In this document: positions 1-7,246 of the stretch, one piece after another
How the letters are laid out: every line of letters begins with the position of its first letter
How positions within the stretch are numbered: the first letter of the stretch is position 1
Source of the DNA: JAJDYQ01 sp942491945
Lineage (GTDB): Bacteria > Pseudomonadota > Gammaproteobacteria > JAJDYQ01
Direction of reading: 5' to 3'
Length of the DNA: 23,795 bases
NCBI GenBank assembly: GCA_942491945.1
Contig: CALODD010000110.1
Span: 1-23,795 of the forward strand
Notes under the pieces: generated by a model
The model's input: the letters and a program-made list of their open reading frames with translations, nothing else
What the model was told of the DNA's origin: nothing
Databases searched by the model: none
Position numbers and translations under genes: made by a program

Positions 1-352
1 AAAAAGATAAGTGCCGAGAAAGCAGTTCGGATATATGCCGGTTTACCCGCAGAAAGTATTCTGCTGAAGAGAAAATCCGTATTGTCATTGAAGGTCTGCG
101 GGGCGAAGACAGTATTGCTGAACTCTGTCGTCGTGAAGGCATCAATACCAATGTCTATTACCGGTGGAGCAAGGAGTTTCTGGAAGCCGGTAAGAAGCGT
201 TTGTCAGGCGACGTTGTCCGAGAAGCCACCTCCGATGAAGTCAAAACCCTACGTGCTGAAGCAGCCGCTCTGAAAGAAACGCTGGCTGAGGTGTTTATGG
301 AAAACCGGCTACTGAAAAAAGCGTGCTGGGGGATGGGGAGGACGGTATATGA
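1..352 (+). pseudogene. IS3-type orfA (helix-turn-helix), frameshifted
   Basis: The translated pieces match an orfA DNA-binding protein: a Lys-rich start, then TRRKYSAEEKIRIVIEGLRG, the helix-turn-helix segment around AELCRREGI and VYYRWSKEF, and a leucine-rich coiled-coil tail ending in ENRLLKK. Against the right-hand copy (23401-23761), two single-base deletions are needed to restore the frame, one near base 30 and one in the A-run near 316-322. With both repaired the frame would close in an ATGA overlap with orfB, as in the other copy. The start codon lies just outside the window. It is non-functional as it stands. Confidence 0.8.
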
Positions 353-1098
353 GATATTCGGCTTCTGAGAAGGTGGAGATCATTCACCTGGTGGAGCAAT
401 CCAGCCTGTCGGTCAGGCAAACGCTACAGCGCTTGGACATTCACCGATCTACCTTTTATAACTGGCTAAAACGCTATGATGAGGGTGGTGTTGATGCGTT
501 GGCTGATAATCAACCTCAGCCAGTGGCAGTCTGGAATCAATTACCAGAAAAGCATCGTGAAGCCCTTGTTACCCTGGCCCTGGACGAGCCCGCACTGTCA
601 CCCCGTGAACTGGCTGTCAGGTATACCGATGAACAGCGTTACTTTGTCTCGGAATCCACCGTCTACCGTTTGTTAAAGGCGCATGATCTGATAACCAGCC
701 CCGCCTATATCTTGATGCAGGCCAGTGATCGGTTCCAGCATCCGAGTCGGCGTGTCAATGAACTATGGCAAACGGATTTCACCTACTTCAAGATCATCGG
801 CTGGGGTTGGTATTACCTGTCCACGGTGTTAGATGATTACTCGCGCTTTATCATTGCCTGGCGTTTATGTACCACCATGGGTACCCGTGATGTGACTGAC
901 ACACTGAACGATGCGCTGGACTTTACCGGACTTGATCCCGTCAAGGTCAAACATAAACCTCAGATTGCTCTCGGACAACGGGCCCTGCTATCTATCCGGC
1001 GAGTTATCCGGTTATCTGGAGAAGCAAGGCATGACGCATACCCGTGGTGCGCCGTACCATCCGCAGACGCAAGGCAAAATTGAGCGTTGGCATCGATC
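349..1098 (+). pseudogene. IS3-type orfB transposase, frameshifted and truncated
   Basis: This is an integrase-core transposase with an N-terminal helix-turn-helix (FYNWLKRY) and the first catalytic Asp in ELWQTDFTYFK. The open frame from 349 runs to 1083, but the homologous sequence (LLSDNGPCYLSGEL, then the GAPYHPQTQGKIERWHRS segment) continues in another frame from about 960. An extra base near 957-962 relative to the right-hand copy explains this. The gene stops abruptly after IERWHRS at 1098, where the neighbouring IS407-group element begins, so the last part of the protein (present in the other copy as FINYYNHERYHESL) is missing. The second catalytic Asp sits just beyond the frameshift, so no active product is expected. 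Confidence 0.85.
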
Positions 1099-1172
1099 TG
1101 ACCTTTCCCCCAAAATTAAGACCATGACGGCGATGAGATTTCCAATTAATCTAGAATCAAGGAGATCTCAAC

Positions 1173-1439
1173 ATGAAGAAGAAACGTTACACCGAAGAAC
1201 AAATCATCCGAGCACTTAAACAGAACGAATCTGGGGCCAAGGTTGATGATATATGCCGTGATCTCGGAATATCGAACGGCACGTTCTACAACTGGCGAAG
1301 CAAGTATGGTGGCCTCGAAGTCAATGAAGCCAAACGGCTGCGAGAACTGGAGTCTGAGAACAACAAGCTCAAGAAGCTACTGGCTGACAAACTGCTTGAA
1401 GTCGAAGCCATGAAGGATGTGCTGTCAAAAAAGTGGTAA
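1173..1439 (+). CDS. IS3-family transposase OrfA, IS407 group
   Basis: This 88-residue protein provides the DNA-binding half of the transposase. Residues 1-50 form a helix-turn-helix of the IS407 OrfA type (YTEEQIIRALKQ, then ICRDLGISNGTFYNWRSKYGG). Residues 55-88 are a leucine-zipper-like coiled coil (RELESENNKLKKLLADKLLE) ending in LSKKW. An AAGGAG ribosome-binding site lies 8 bases before the ATG. The gene ends at 1439, after the slippery run at 1427-1433 that would allow a -1 shift into orfB. It appears full length for the family. Confidence 0.95.
   Translation: MKKKRYTEEQIIRALKQNESGAKVDDICRDLGISNGTFYNWRSKYGGLEVNEAKRLRELESENNKLKKLLADKLLEVEAMKDVLSKKW
1427..1433 (+). promoter_or_regulatory. 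Programmed -1 frameshift slippery site (A AAA AAG)
   Basis: The heptamer AAAAAAG lies at the end of orfA and is read in the zero frame as TCA AAA AAG TGG TAA. It has the canonical X XXY YYZ form. A -1 slip here joins orfA to orfB and would make the OrfAB fusion transposase, the standard IS3-family mechanism. The heptamer is seen directly; its use is inferred from the family. Confidence 0.75.
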
Positions 1440-2251
1440 AGCCCACCAGTAAGAAGCCAGTCGTTCGTTACATGATTGAACAGCACCAGATCAGTGAACG
1501 AACGGCCTGTATTCTGGTTGGGCTGAGTCGAACAGGCTATCGATATCAAGTCAAAGAACGTGATGACAGCGAGCTGAGAGATCGTCTCAAGACATTAGCC
1601 GCACAATACTCGCGCTATGGTTATCTGATGCTGCATGGTCTTTTGAAGGCAGAGAAGCTGGTTATCAATAAGAAACGTACTTACCGCCTGTATACCGAGG
1701 AAAAGCTTCAGGTACGTACAAAGAAGCGCAAGAAGCTACAACGTCCACGCTTACCTATGATTGTCCCTTCACGCTCGAATCAACGCTGGTCAATGGACTT
1801 TGTATCAGACCAACTGAGCAACGGACGACGTTTTCGAGTGCTTAATATTGTCGATGACTACACCAAGGAAATGGTTGGTCAATTAATCTCCGTATCGATC
1901 ACTGGCCAACAGGTCGCTCGTTTTCTGGATCAACTCGGCGAACAAAGACCACTACCTGAATCAATCACTTGTGATAACGGTACCGAATTCACCAGCAAGG
2001 CGATGTTCTTCTGGAGCAAAAAGACAAACGTGACGTTAGCGTTCATTCAGCCAGGTAAGCCGACTCAGAATGCTTTCATTGAAAGTCTAAACGGCAAGTT
2101 CAGGAATGAATGTTTGAATCAGCATTGGTTCCGATCATTGGAAGAAGCACGAAAAGAAATCGATCAATGGCGTGATCATTACAACCATATCAGGCCGCAC
2201 AGTTCACTGGGTTATATACCGCCAGTTGTGTTTGCTAAACAGGCTGCTTAA
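1433..2251 (+). CDS. IS3-family transposase OrfB, IS407 group (DDE)
   Basis: This 272-residue catalytic half of the transposase begins at a GTG that overlaps orfA and is probably made mostly as an OrfAB fusion through the slippery site at 1427-1433. An N-terminal HTH_21-like region (residues 1-90) is followed by an rve integrase core. The DDE triad is visible as SMDFVSD, TCDNGTEF and the Glu in NAFIESLNGKFRNECLN. The C-terminus has the usual HYNHIRPHSSLGY motif. No stop or frameshift interrupts it, so it is probably active. Confidence 0.95.
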   Translation: MVKPTSKKPVVRYMIEQHQISERTACILVGLSRTGYRYQVKERDDSELRDRLKTLAAQYSRYGYLMLHGLLKAEKLVINKKRTYRLYTEEKLQVRTKKRKKLQRPRLPMIVPSRSNQRWSMDFVSDQLSNGRRFRVLNIVDDYTKEMVGQLISVSITGQQVARFLDQLGEQRPLPESITCDNGTEFTSKAMFFWSKKTNVTLAFIQPGKPTQNAFIESLNGKFRNECLNQHWFRSLEEARKEIDQWRDHYNHIRPHSSLGYIPPVVFAKQAA

Positions 2252-2300
2252 AGTGGCTCTATCTCATCAATGCTGTGGTACTAAGTTGGGGGAAAGGTCA

Positions 2301-2593
2301 CTGAGTAGCCACATCAGTTCAATATTACGATGTGTTTCTCGCTCAAGCCCACGACTGGACTGGATACGATTGAAGTAACCATAAATATACAACTTTAATA
2401 ATGTCGAGGGGTGATAGGCTGGTCTGCCAGTATGACTGGGTTGCGCTCGCTGAAAACCCAACTGTTCCAGATTTAGCTCATCGACAAAGACATCAATGAC
2501 ACGCGTTGGATTATCTTCGGTTATGTATTCTTCCAAAGACTCAGGGAATAACGTACTTTGGCTTCGATCAATACCAGTAATGTAGCGTTTCAT
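2301..2593 (-). pseudogene. IS1182-like transposase, N-terminal fragment
   Basis: Read leftward from the ATG at 2593, this encodes the N-terminal part of a transposase with the DUF772-type motif HTGRPAYHPSTLLKLYIYGY and the following SSRGLERETHRNIELMWL. This is typical of IS1182-family (IS5-like) transposases, which normally exceed 400 residues. Homology stops at 2300, where the IS407-group element begins; the last codons of the open frame (to 2267) are IS407 terminal sequence. It is therefore a 3'-truncated remnant. An AT-rich TATAAT-like promoter lies upstream near 2625. The element's own inverted repeat is not clear; the stretch around 2640-2665 is a guess. Confidence 0.8.
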
Positions 2594-2757
2594 GGGCCAT
2601 CTCTGCTGATGATTGATGGCTAAATTATAGCAGCTATGTTTTCACACACCCTGTGGCGTCAGCTGCCTCTCAAAATCTTGTATCCGTGAAAATGCCACGC
2701 GTTTTCTAGATTTCATCCCTGGACGACTTGACCTAGAAATGCCATTGGGCACAGCCT
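2594..2757. other. Intergenic stretch at the IS1182 remnant edge
   Basis: No coding sequence is supported here. It holds the upstream region of the IS1182-like fragment and the 3' flank of the LolA-like gene. An inverted pair, TTTCTAG at 2702-2708 and CTAGAAA at 2732-2738, could form a weak hairpin downstream of that gene, but there is no T-run to call it a terminator. The outer boundary of the IS1182 remnant must lie in this stretch but cannot be placed. Confidence 0.4.
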
Positions 2758-3702
2758 TTACCACTCTAATGTATTAAATGCTTTCTCGGACCAGAACGAC
2801 TCGTCGGTATCTGAATTTATAGTTATCGTCGCATTCGGCACGACAATGTAGGTCTCATGTCCTGTGATACGATCCTTTCCATATAAATGATGCCATTGAA
2901 GCGCTCGTGGATCATGTTTGCTTGCTAAGCGCCAATCCCGATCAACTGTCTTGATAATATTACCGTCCTTGAAATACTCCGTTCGATAATCTGCAAATGA
3001 CGTGGCGTCTACGTGCGTAATACGATAGTCATACCAATGAATGGGCTTTTCAGGCGTACTTTTAAGTCGATAAACTTGCTTCCCCTTATGATCACACACG
3101 CGTTGATCAGGTACATCGATATCACGTAAATATTTGTGTCTAGGTACTTCAATACTACTTAGACAAGATTCAAATGGCTTTTCATCCAGTAATTCGTGTT
3201 TTTCATGAGAGGGGTTGTTTGGTAGCATTTCTGCGAACGTGAAGACCGTTCCACCCCATGTCTCTTGTGTGTTTGTGATTTCTATACGCCGTGTCGTCTT
3301 AATGAGCGGGAGCCGTAGTAGATAATCTGGTGACCGATCTGGATTCTTGTAATCTGTCAGTAGTATGGCTGTTCCTTTTAGCTTCCCTGTTCTGAATATA
3401 CTTAACTCACGTGAAGCTATATCACTATTCTCATAAGTATTATTAGTATGACGTTCAACAAGGCTGACGCGTTTGCGTTTGCCTGGTTTGCTATCAACAA
3501 CGACAGCGACTGCTTTAGGGTGTTGTTCGATAGACAGCTTAGAAAATGCAAACAGCCGATTTACAAAAAACACCTGTTTTGCGATGTTATCTGCATTCGG
3601 TTGCCCTACTGGATAAGGTAATGACTTCATCTCTATAGCATTCACCGCACTTCCTAATAGAATCATCAGTGAAAATAGAGCGAATTGTACGATATGCATC
3701 AT
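2758..3702 (-). CDS. LolA-like fold periplasmic protein (outer-membrane lipoprotein-sorting type)
   Basis: This is a secreted protein of about 314 residues. I chose the ATG at 3702 because GAAGGA sits just upstream and the product then begins directly with a signal peptide (MMHIVQFALFSLMILLGSAVNA). An upstream start at 3726 adds eight residues and has no ribosome-binding site. The mature part resembles the LolA-like family often labelled outer membrane lipoprotein-sorting protein. It has a Lys/Arg-rich strand followed by SRELSIFRTGKLKGTAILLT, then DYLLRLPLIKTTRRIE, a GTVFTFAEM turn, and a later DYRTEYFKDGNIIKT strand. It is the last gene of the operon that starts with the multicopper oxidase. 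Its role in copper handling is unknown. Confidence 0.65.
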   Translation of the reverse strand: MMHIVQFALFSLMILLGSAVNAIEMKSLPYPVGQPNADNIAKQVFFVNRLFAFSKLSIEQHPKAVAVVVDSKPGKRKRVSLVERHTNNTYENSDIASRELSIFRTGKLKGTAILLTDYKNPDRSPDYLLRLPLIKTTRRIEITNTQETWGGTVFTFAEMLPNNPSHEKHELLDEKPFESCLSSIEVPRHKYLRDIDVPDQRVCDHKGKQVYRLKSTPEKPIHWYDYRITHVDATSFADYRTEYFKDGNIIKTVDRDWRLASKHDPRALQWHHLYGKDRITGHETYIVVPNATITINSDTDESFWSEKAFNTLEW

Positions 3703-3749
3703 TATTCCTTCAGTGCTAAGGTTCATGGATAGAGACGTAGACGTTATAT

Positions 3750-4304
3750 CTAGTTACTACTGCTTCTAATTCGTTGAATGATGGGGAGTATTTTTTGCTG
3801 CCAATCATCTGTGCTTATAGGTCCCACGTGCTTATAAGCGATATGCCCCTGCTTATTAATCACAAATGTTTCTGGAACACCATACACACCCCAGTCGATT
3901 CCAACTTTCCCATCAATATCAGCACCCGTTCGAGTGTAAGGATCACCAAAGTAATTCAGCCATGCTGCAGCATCATCGGGCTCATCTTTGTAATTCAGAC
4001 CGTGAATTGGAATATCCGTTGTTTGACTTAACTTCATCAATAACGGGTGTTCTTCTCGACAAGCAACACACCAGGAAGCAAACACATTGACCAGCGATAC
4101 TTCTGATCCTAAATCTTGACTGGACAAGCCTAGTTTCCGTCCTTTTACGGGCGCTAATGTAAATTCTGGTACCGGTTTATCAATTAATGGCGAAGGGACA
4201 TAGCTGGGGTCACGTGTGAGGCCAATACCAAGGAAGATGGCGAGTATGAAAAACACCAGTAATGGCACGATCCAGACCAAAGAAATGCGTGGTTTATTAG
4301 TCAT
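3750..4304 (-). CDS. TlpA/DsbE-like membrane-anchored thioredoxin
   Basis: This 184-residue thiol-disulfide oxidoreductase is anchored by an N-terminal membrane segment (residues 8-29) with its thioredoxin domain in the periplasm. The active site is WCVAC (Cys79 and Cys82), where CcmG proteins usually have WCPTC or similar. The cis-Pro loop is GVYGVPETFVI, as in CcmG/DsbE. Its start overlaps the end of the VTT membrane gene by eight bases, so translation is coupled. In this context it probably keeps periplasmic copper-protein or cytochrome cysteines reduced. The variant CXXC pair argues for a specialised TlpA rather than the housekeeping CcmG, because no other ccm genes are nearby. Confidence 0.85.
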   Translation of the reverse strand: MTNKPRISLVWIVPLLVFFILAIFLGIGLTRDPSYVPSPLIDKPVPEFTLAPVKGRKLGLSSQDLGSEVSLVNVFASWCVACREEHPLLMKLSQTTDIPIHGLNYKDEPDDAAAWLNYFGDPYTRTGADIDGKVGIDWGVYGVPETFVINKQGHIAYKHVGPISTDDWQQKILPIIQRIRSSSN

Positions 4305-4995
4305 GTTCTTTACTTGTGAGAGGCTTTACAGATTGCTGTCTGTATAGACCGTAAAAAAGTGGCAGCAAGACGAATAAACCTAAGATGCCGACCAGGACTA
4401 ATAATTGGTCAAAACTATCATTTGCCATTTCGCTACCAAAATGCGCCAGAAGAAAACTGGCCGGCATCAGGCCGATAAAAGTGGCTAAGGCAAAACGCCA
4501 GGCATGTATTGGTGTGAGCCCTGCCCCATAACTCACCCAGTCAAATGAGATGAACGGTGCTAAGCGTGTTAATAGAACGGTCAGTGTCATGGCGTTCTGG
4601 GTGCCAATCCATTGTGGGAACTTATCACGGCCGATTAGCCTTGCTGTAATGTCTCTACCAGCCATCCTGGCAATGTAAAATGCAATCAGTGCACCGATTT
4701 CAGCACCAATCACGATATATAGTGTTCCCCATGTATGCCCATAAATGGCACCTGACACAATGGCGATAGGCGCACTCGGGATGGGGTTTAAAATGATCGC
4801 GATACTCATGAGACCGATAATGAGCAATACGCCAGTCAATCCTTGGTTATGAATTAAGGCAATTAAACGATCAGGTTCAGTAATAATATCTACTAGGCCT
4901 ACTCTTGATAACACGTAATAGAGCAGCGATAGCCCGACAAGTACGATGATCAGTATGATCACTGAACGAGGTATCCTCATATGGCCAATACGCAT
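4297..4995 (-). CDS. TVP38/TMEM64 (VTT domain) membrane protein
   Basis: This polytopic inner-membrane protein has about 232 residues. The ATG at 4995 was chosen because it lies just after the stop of the preceding HMA-like gene (5003). A longer frame up to 5154 exists but would overlap that gene by about 150 bases. Predicted membrane segments include an N-terminal one (SVIILIIVLVGLSLLYYVL) and the VTT/SNARE-associated core: NPIPSAPIAIVSGAIYG, GAEIGALIAFYIAR, then a segment near SFDWVSYGAGL. The family is linked to lipid handling and membrane homeostasis, and it recurs in metal-resistance operons (TVP38-MerA type associations). Direct copper transport has not been shown for it. Confidence 0.85.
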   Translation of the reverse strand: MRIGHMRIPRSVIILIIVLVGLSLLYYVLSRVGLVDIITEPDRLIALIHNQGLTGVLLIIGLMSIAIILNPIPSAPIAIVSGAIYGHTWGTLYIVIGAEIGALIAFYIARMAGRDITARLIGRDKFPQWIGTQNAMTLTVLLTRLAPFISFDWVSYGAGLTPIHAWRFALATFIGLMPASFLLAHFGSEMANDSFDQLLVLVGILGLFVLLPLFYGLYRQQSVKPLTSKEHD

Positions 4996-5002
4996 TAGAG
5001 CT

Positions 5003-5368
5003 CTATCGAGGTTTGACAGGTCGACGATTACAACAGCTTTTCGGATGGGAATGAGCCAGTTTTCTGAGATTGTCCTCTGTCGTGCAATACCACCATCGCT
5101 TGAAGCGGTGCCACCACGATCTGCGTGGTAAATAGCCCAACTGATGTAACGCATTATCGATATCGATAAAATATGTTTGCGTTACATCATAAGTAAACTT
5201 CAGCGTCTTGGCTTCAATGGATAATTTAGATATCTGTACGTTGCAATCAGCCAACTGTTCTTGGAGTGAGACGCTGGACGTTTTATCAACGGGTTTCTTA
5301 ATCGTAATTGACCGAATCACTTCCCAATCACCATCAATATCCACTTTGCTTGTTGTTTTACCTGACAA
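5003..5368 (-). CDS. Degenerate HMA-like metal-binding protein with Cys-Cys tail
   Basis: This small soluble protein has 121 residues. The middle resembles a heavy-metal-associated ferredoxin-like fold: a strand around QISKLSIEAKTLKFTYDV, then a helix ending in DNALHQLGY, as in the last helix of HMA domains. The usual CXXC of the first loop is absent. The C-terminus is basic and aromatic (WWHRFKRWWY) and then runs into a His-Ser-His and Cys-Cys segment (AHSHPKSCCNRRP). This tail pattern is familiar from small cation-transporter-annotated proteins in copper loci. It starts two bases after the SHOCT gene, so it is in the same operon. A metal-chaperone role is inferred from the fold and tail. 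Confidence 0.65.
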   Translation of the reverse strand: MSGKTTSKVDIDGDWEVIRSITIKKPVDKTSSVSLQEQLADCNVQISKLSIEAKTLKFTYDVTQTYFIDIDNALHQLGYLPRRSWWHRFKRWWYCTTEDNLRKLAHSHPKSCCNRRPVKPR

Positions 5369-5370
5369 TG

Positions 5371-5595
5371 TTAATCCTCGTTGAGCTCTTTTTTACGACG
5401 ATTGAACTCTTCTTCATCAATGTCACCACGCGCAAAGCGTTTTTTTAGAACATCAAGCGCTGTCTCCTCACTTGGATCTTTGCTGTCGCCAACTAACCCT
5501 TTAATCAGCATCACAACCATGACAATAATAAATATCCAAAATAGCCACATAAATAAAAAGCCTCCACCAAATCCTGTACCGTGCCATTCCCACAT
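5371..5595 (-). CDS. Small SHOCT-domain membrane protein
   Basis: This 74-residue protein has one hydrophobic segment (residues 13-34, FLFMWLFWIFIIVMVVMLI) followed by a C-terminal SHOCT motif (ALDVLKKRFARGDIDEEEFNRR). SHOCT motifs are short helical oligomerisation or interaction modules found at protein ends. A GGAG site precedes the ATG at good spacing. It follows the multicopper oxidase by about 20 bases and is followed two bases later by the HMA-like gene. The His and Trp at the N-terminus (WEWHGTGFGGG) are suggestive but too few to claim metal binding. Small SHOCT membrane proteins are common in copper and silver loci; their function is not established. Confidence 0.8.
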   Translation of the reverse strand: MWEWHGTGFGGGFLFMWLFWIFIIVMVVMLIKGLVGDSKDPSEETALDVLKKRFARGDIDEEEFNRRKKELNED

Positions 5596-5616
5596 AGTTC
5601 ATCTCCATATTTTTGG

Positions 5617-7131
5617 TTAAGTCACTATAAATTGACCCATCATGCCCTGGTCTTCATGCTCAAGAATATGGCAGTGATACATGTAGGGTGCGGTATCGTC
5701 TGCATAGTTCTCAAAGCGTGTGATTAAACGCACGGTCTCATCTGGATGGACTAACACGGTGTCTTTAAACCCCTGTTCATTGAGTTCAGGTGGTTGGCCA
5801 TTACGCGTGAGAATGCGAAATTGAATGTCATGTATATGCACTGGATGAGGCATCGGTGAATGATTGGTAAACTCCCAGATCTCGATGTCATTCAATGTGA
5901 CAACTTCATCAATGCGTTGCATATCAAAAGATTGATTATTGATCGTGAATCCTGACCGCCCGCCTCCACCCGACATCATGCCCATACCCATCGTCATATC
6001 CAGGCCGAACCGTCGAACCTTATTGACTTGTTGTTCAGGCCAATTCTGTAATGAAGCCAAAGTCTCAGGTATCTCGCTTGTGTCGTTGGCAATATTGCTG
6101 GCTGAAAATCGCATGACCTGAAATGGCGTATTACCACCAGACATCATCATCGCCATCATTCCCATACCCATGCCCGCATTCAATGAAGGCAGAGGCTTAT
6201 GTTGCAACATGACATCGTCATTATTCTGAAACTCGACGATTATCTCAGCCCTCTCGCCGGGCGATAAACGTAAGTGCGTTAGTGTGACTGGCTTTTCTAA
6301 AAAGCCACCGTCAGAAGCTATCTGTTGAAATGCGCGATTATCACTAAAGTGTAAGTTATAAATTCTGGCATTCGATCCATTGAGAATTCTAAAGCGCGTG
6401 AGTTTATGACCAATCTTATGACGTGGTCGTACGACACCATTGACCAGGATATGACCACCCAGCACGCCTGCCATGCGTTCATGCATGTTGGTCACATATC
6501 GAAACGACCCATCATCATTAAAGTTTCTGTCTTGAATAACCAATGGTATATCGTCAACACCATAGGTCTTTGGAATATTGAGACGCTGGCTATTCTCATC
6601 GTCAATGTAGAAAAGACCTGCTAAACCCTGGTAGACCTGCGCCCCCGTATAATTATGTACGTGAGAATGAAACCACTGCGTCGATGCAGGTTGTTTAATT
6701 TCAAACTTTGGATGCCATGATCGTCCGGATACTATTTCCTGATGTGGACCACCATCCATTTTTGCAGGGAGATGAACGCCATGCCAATGTAATGTCGAAG
6801 GTTGGCTTAGTGCATTATTGACATTGATGGCTACTTTATCGCCTCGGTTAACTCGCAAAACAGGTCCGAGATAGCTTGTATTCACGCCTATCGTCGGTGT
6901 TTTATAACCTTTGAAAAACTCGGTCTCGCCATGTTGCAATAACAGATTAAAAATACGTTTCCCATTGAATACCTCGCCGCGATGTTCTCTCGGTATTGCT
7001 AATGGATTTATAAAGTCATTCGGCGTGTAGGTATAGCCCGCGAATGCCGTACGTGACAAATATATAGGGACCAGGCTGGCAGCTCCTGCTATTGCCGCAC
7101 CCTGGAGAAATCTACGTCTAGTCATTGCCAT
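5617..7131 (-). CDS. CueO-like multicopper oxidase, Tat-exported
   Basis: This periplasmic cuprous oxidase-type protein has 504 residues. The N-terminus carries a twin-arginine signal (TRRRFLQGAAIAGAASLVP). All four copper-ligand motifs of the family are visible: HWHG at 115-118, HSH at 155-157, HPVHIH at 429-434, and HCHILEHEDQGM at 486-497, the last providing the type 1 Cys and axial Met. Two Met-rich inserts (MGMGMMAMMMSGG and MTMGMGMMSGGGG) resemble the Met-rich substrate-binding region of CueO and probably bind Cu(I). Length and domain order fit CueO/bilirubin-oxidase types. It heads its own operon, with a candidate promoter at 7148-7176. It is distinct from the CopA-type oxidase at 15.7-17.7 kb. 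Confidence 0.93.
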   Translation of the reverse strand: MAMTRRRFLQGAAIAGAASLVPIYLSRTAFAGYTYTPNDFINPLAIPREHRGEVFNGKRIFNLLLQHGETEFFKGYKTPTIGVNTSYLGPVLRVNRGDKVAINVNNALSQPSTLHWHGVHLPAKMDGGPHQEIVSGRSWHPKFEIKQPASTQWFHSHVHNYTGAQVYQGLAGLFYIDDENSQRLNIPKTYGVDDIPLVIQDRNFNDDGSFRYVTNMHERMAGVLGGHILVNGVVRPRHKIGHKLTRFRILNGSNARIYNLHFSDNRAFQQIASDGGFLEKPVTLTHLRLSPGERAEIIVEFQNNDDVMLQHKPLPSLNAGMGMGMMAMMMSGGNTPFQVMRFSASNIANDTSEIPETLASLQNWPEQQVNKVRRFGLDMTMGMGMMSGGGGRSGFTINNQSFDMQRIDEVVTLNDIEIWEFTNHSPMPHPVHIHDIQFRILTRNGQPPELNEQGFKDTVLVHPDETVRLITRFENYADDTAPYMYHCHILEHEDQGMMGQFIVT

Positions 7132-7147
7132 CGTTATCGTTCCTTAT

Positions 7148-7176
7148 GTATTAGAAATGGTTTAAATATTTGATAA
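7148..7176 (-). promoter_or_regulatory. Candidate sigma-70 promoter of the multicopper oxidase operon
   Basis: On the minus strand TTATCA and TAATAC are separated by exactly 17 bases, about 20 bases upstream of the multicopper oxidase start. No MerR-type dyad lies in the spacer. The surrounding 115-base gap between the oxidase and the end of the ATPase gene also has a perfect 14-base palindrome, TTGATATATATCAA, at 7224-7237, just after the ATPase stop codon. Confidence 0.35.
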
Positions 7177-7246
7177 CACTTACTGAATAAAATTCCTCTC
7201 ATAATTATTGAATGGTTACCTTCTTGATATATATCAAATACACTGG

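Larger units (their letters stand above)
1..1098 (+). mobile_element. Decayed IS3-type element, left copy, truncated on both sides
   Basis: This is a two-ORF insertion sequence of the IS3 type: a small helix-turn-helix orfA followed by an overlapping integrase-core orfB. The window begins just inside orfA, so the outer inverted repeat lies outside. The element is cut at 1098 by the terminal repeat of another IS, which removes the end of orfB and the inner inverted repeat. The same element type is present in opposite orientation at the right end of the window, with clearly diverged sequence. Comparing the two copies shows single-base indels in both, so neither can make its own transposase. The exact subgroup was not identified. 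Confidence 0.85.
1099..2300 (+). mobile_element. Complete IS3-family insertion sequence, IS407 group
   Basis: The element is 1202 bases long with imperfect terminal inverted repeats: TGACCTTTCCCCCAAAATTA at 1099-1118, and its inverted counterpart at 2281-2300, which read from the right edge is TGACCTTTCCCCCAACTTAG. It carries two overlapping reading frames joined by an A6G slippery site, the standard IS3-family arrangement. The orfA and orfB sequence and the TGACC termini fit the IS407 group. Both genes look intact, so this is probably the only potentially active IS in the window. The flanks (GATC on the left, CTGA on the right) do not form a direct repeat, and they belong to two different transposase genes. 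Confidence 0.93.

Noticed and set aside
911..1219. Separate 102-residue gene between the left IS and the IS407 element
   Set aside because: It is the frameshifted continuation of the IS3-type orfB, running by chance into the IS407-group terminus at 1099.
4995..5154. Longer N-terminus for the VTT membrane protein (start at 5154)
   Set aside because: It would overlap the HMA-like gene by about 150 bases and adds a hydrophilic stretch with no family match. The ATG at 4995 lies eight bases after that gene's stop.
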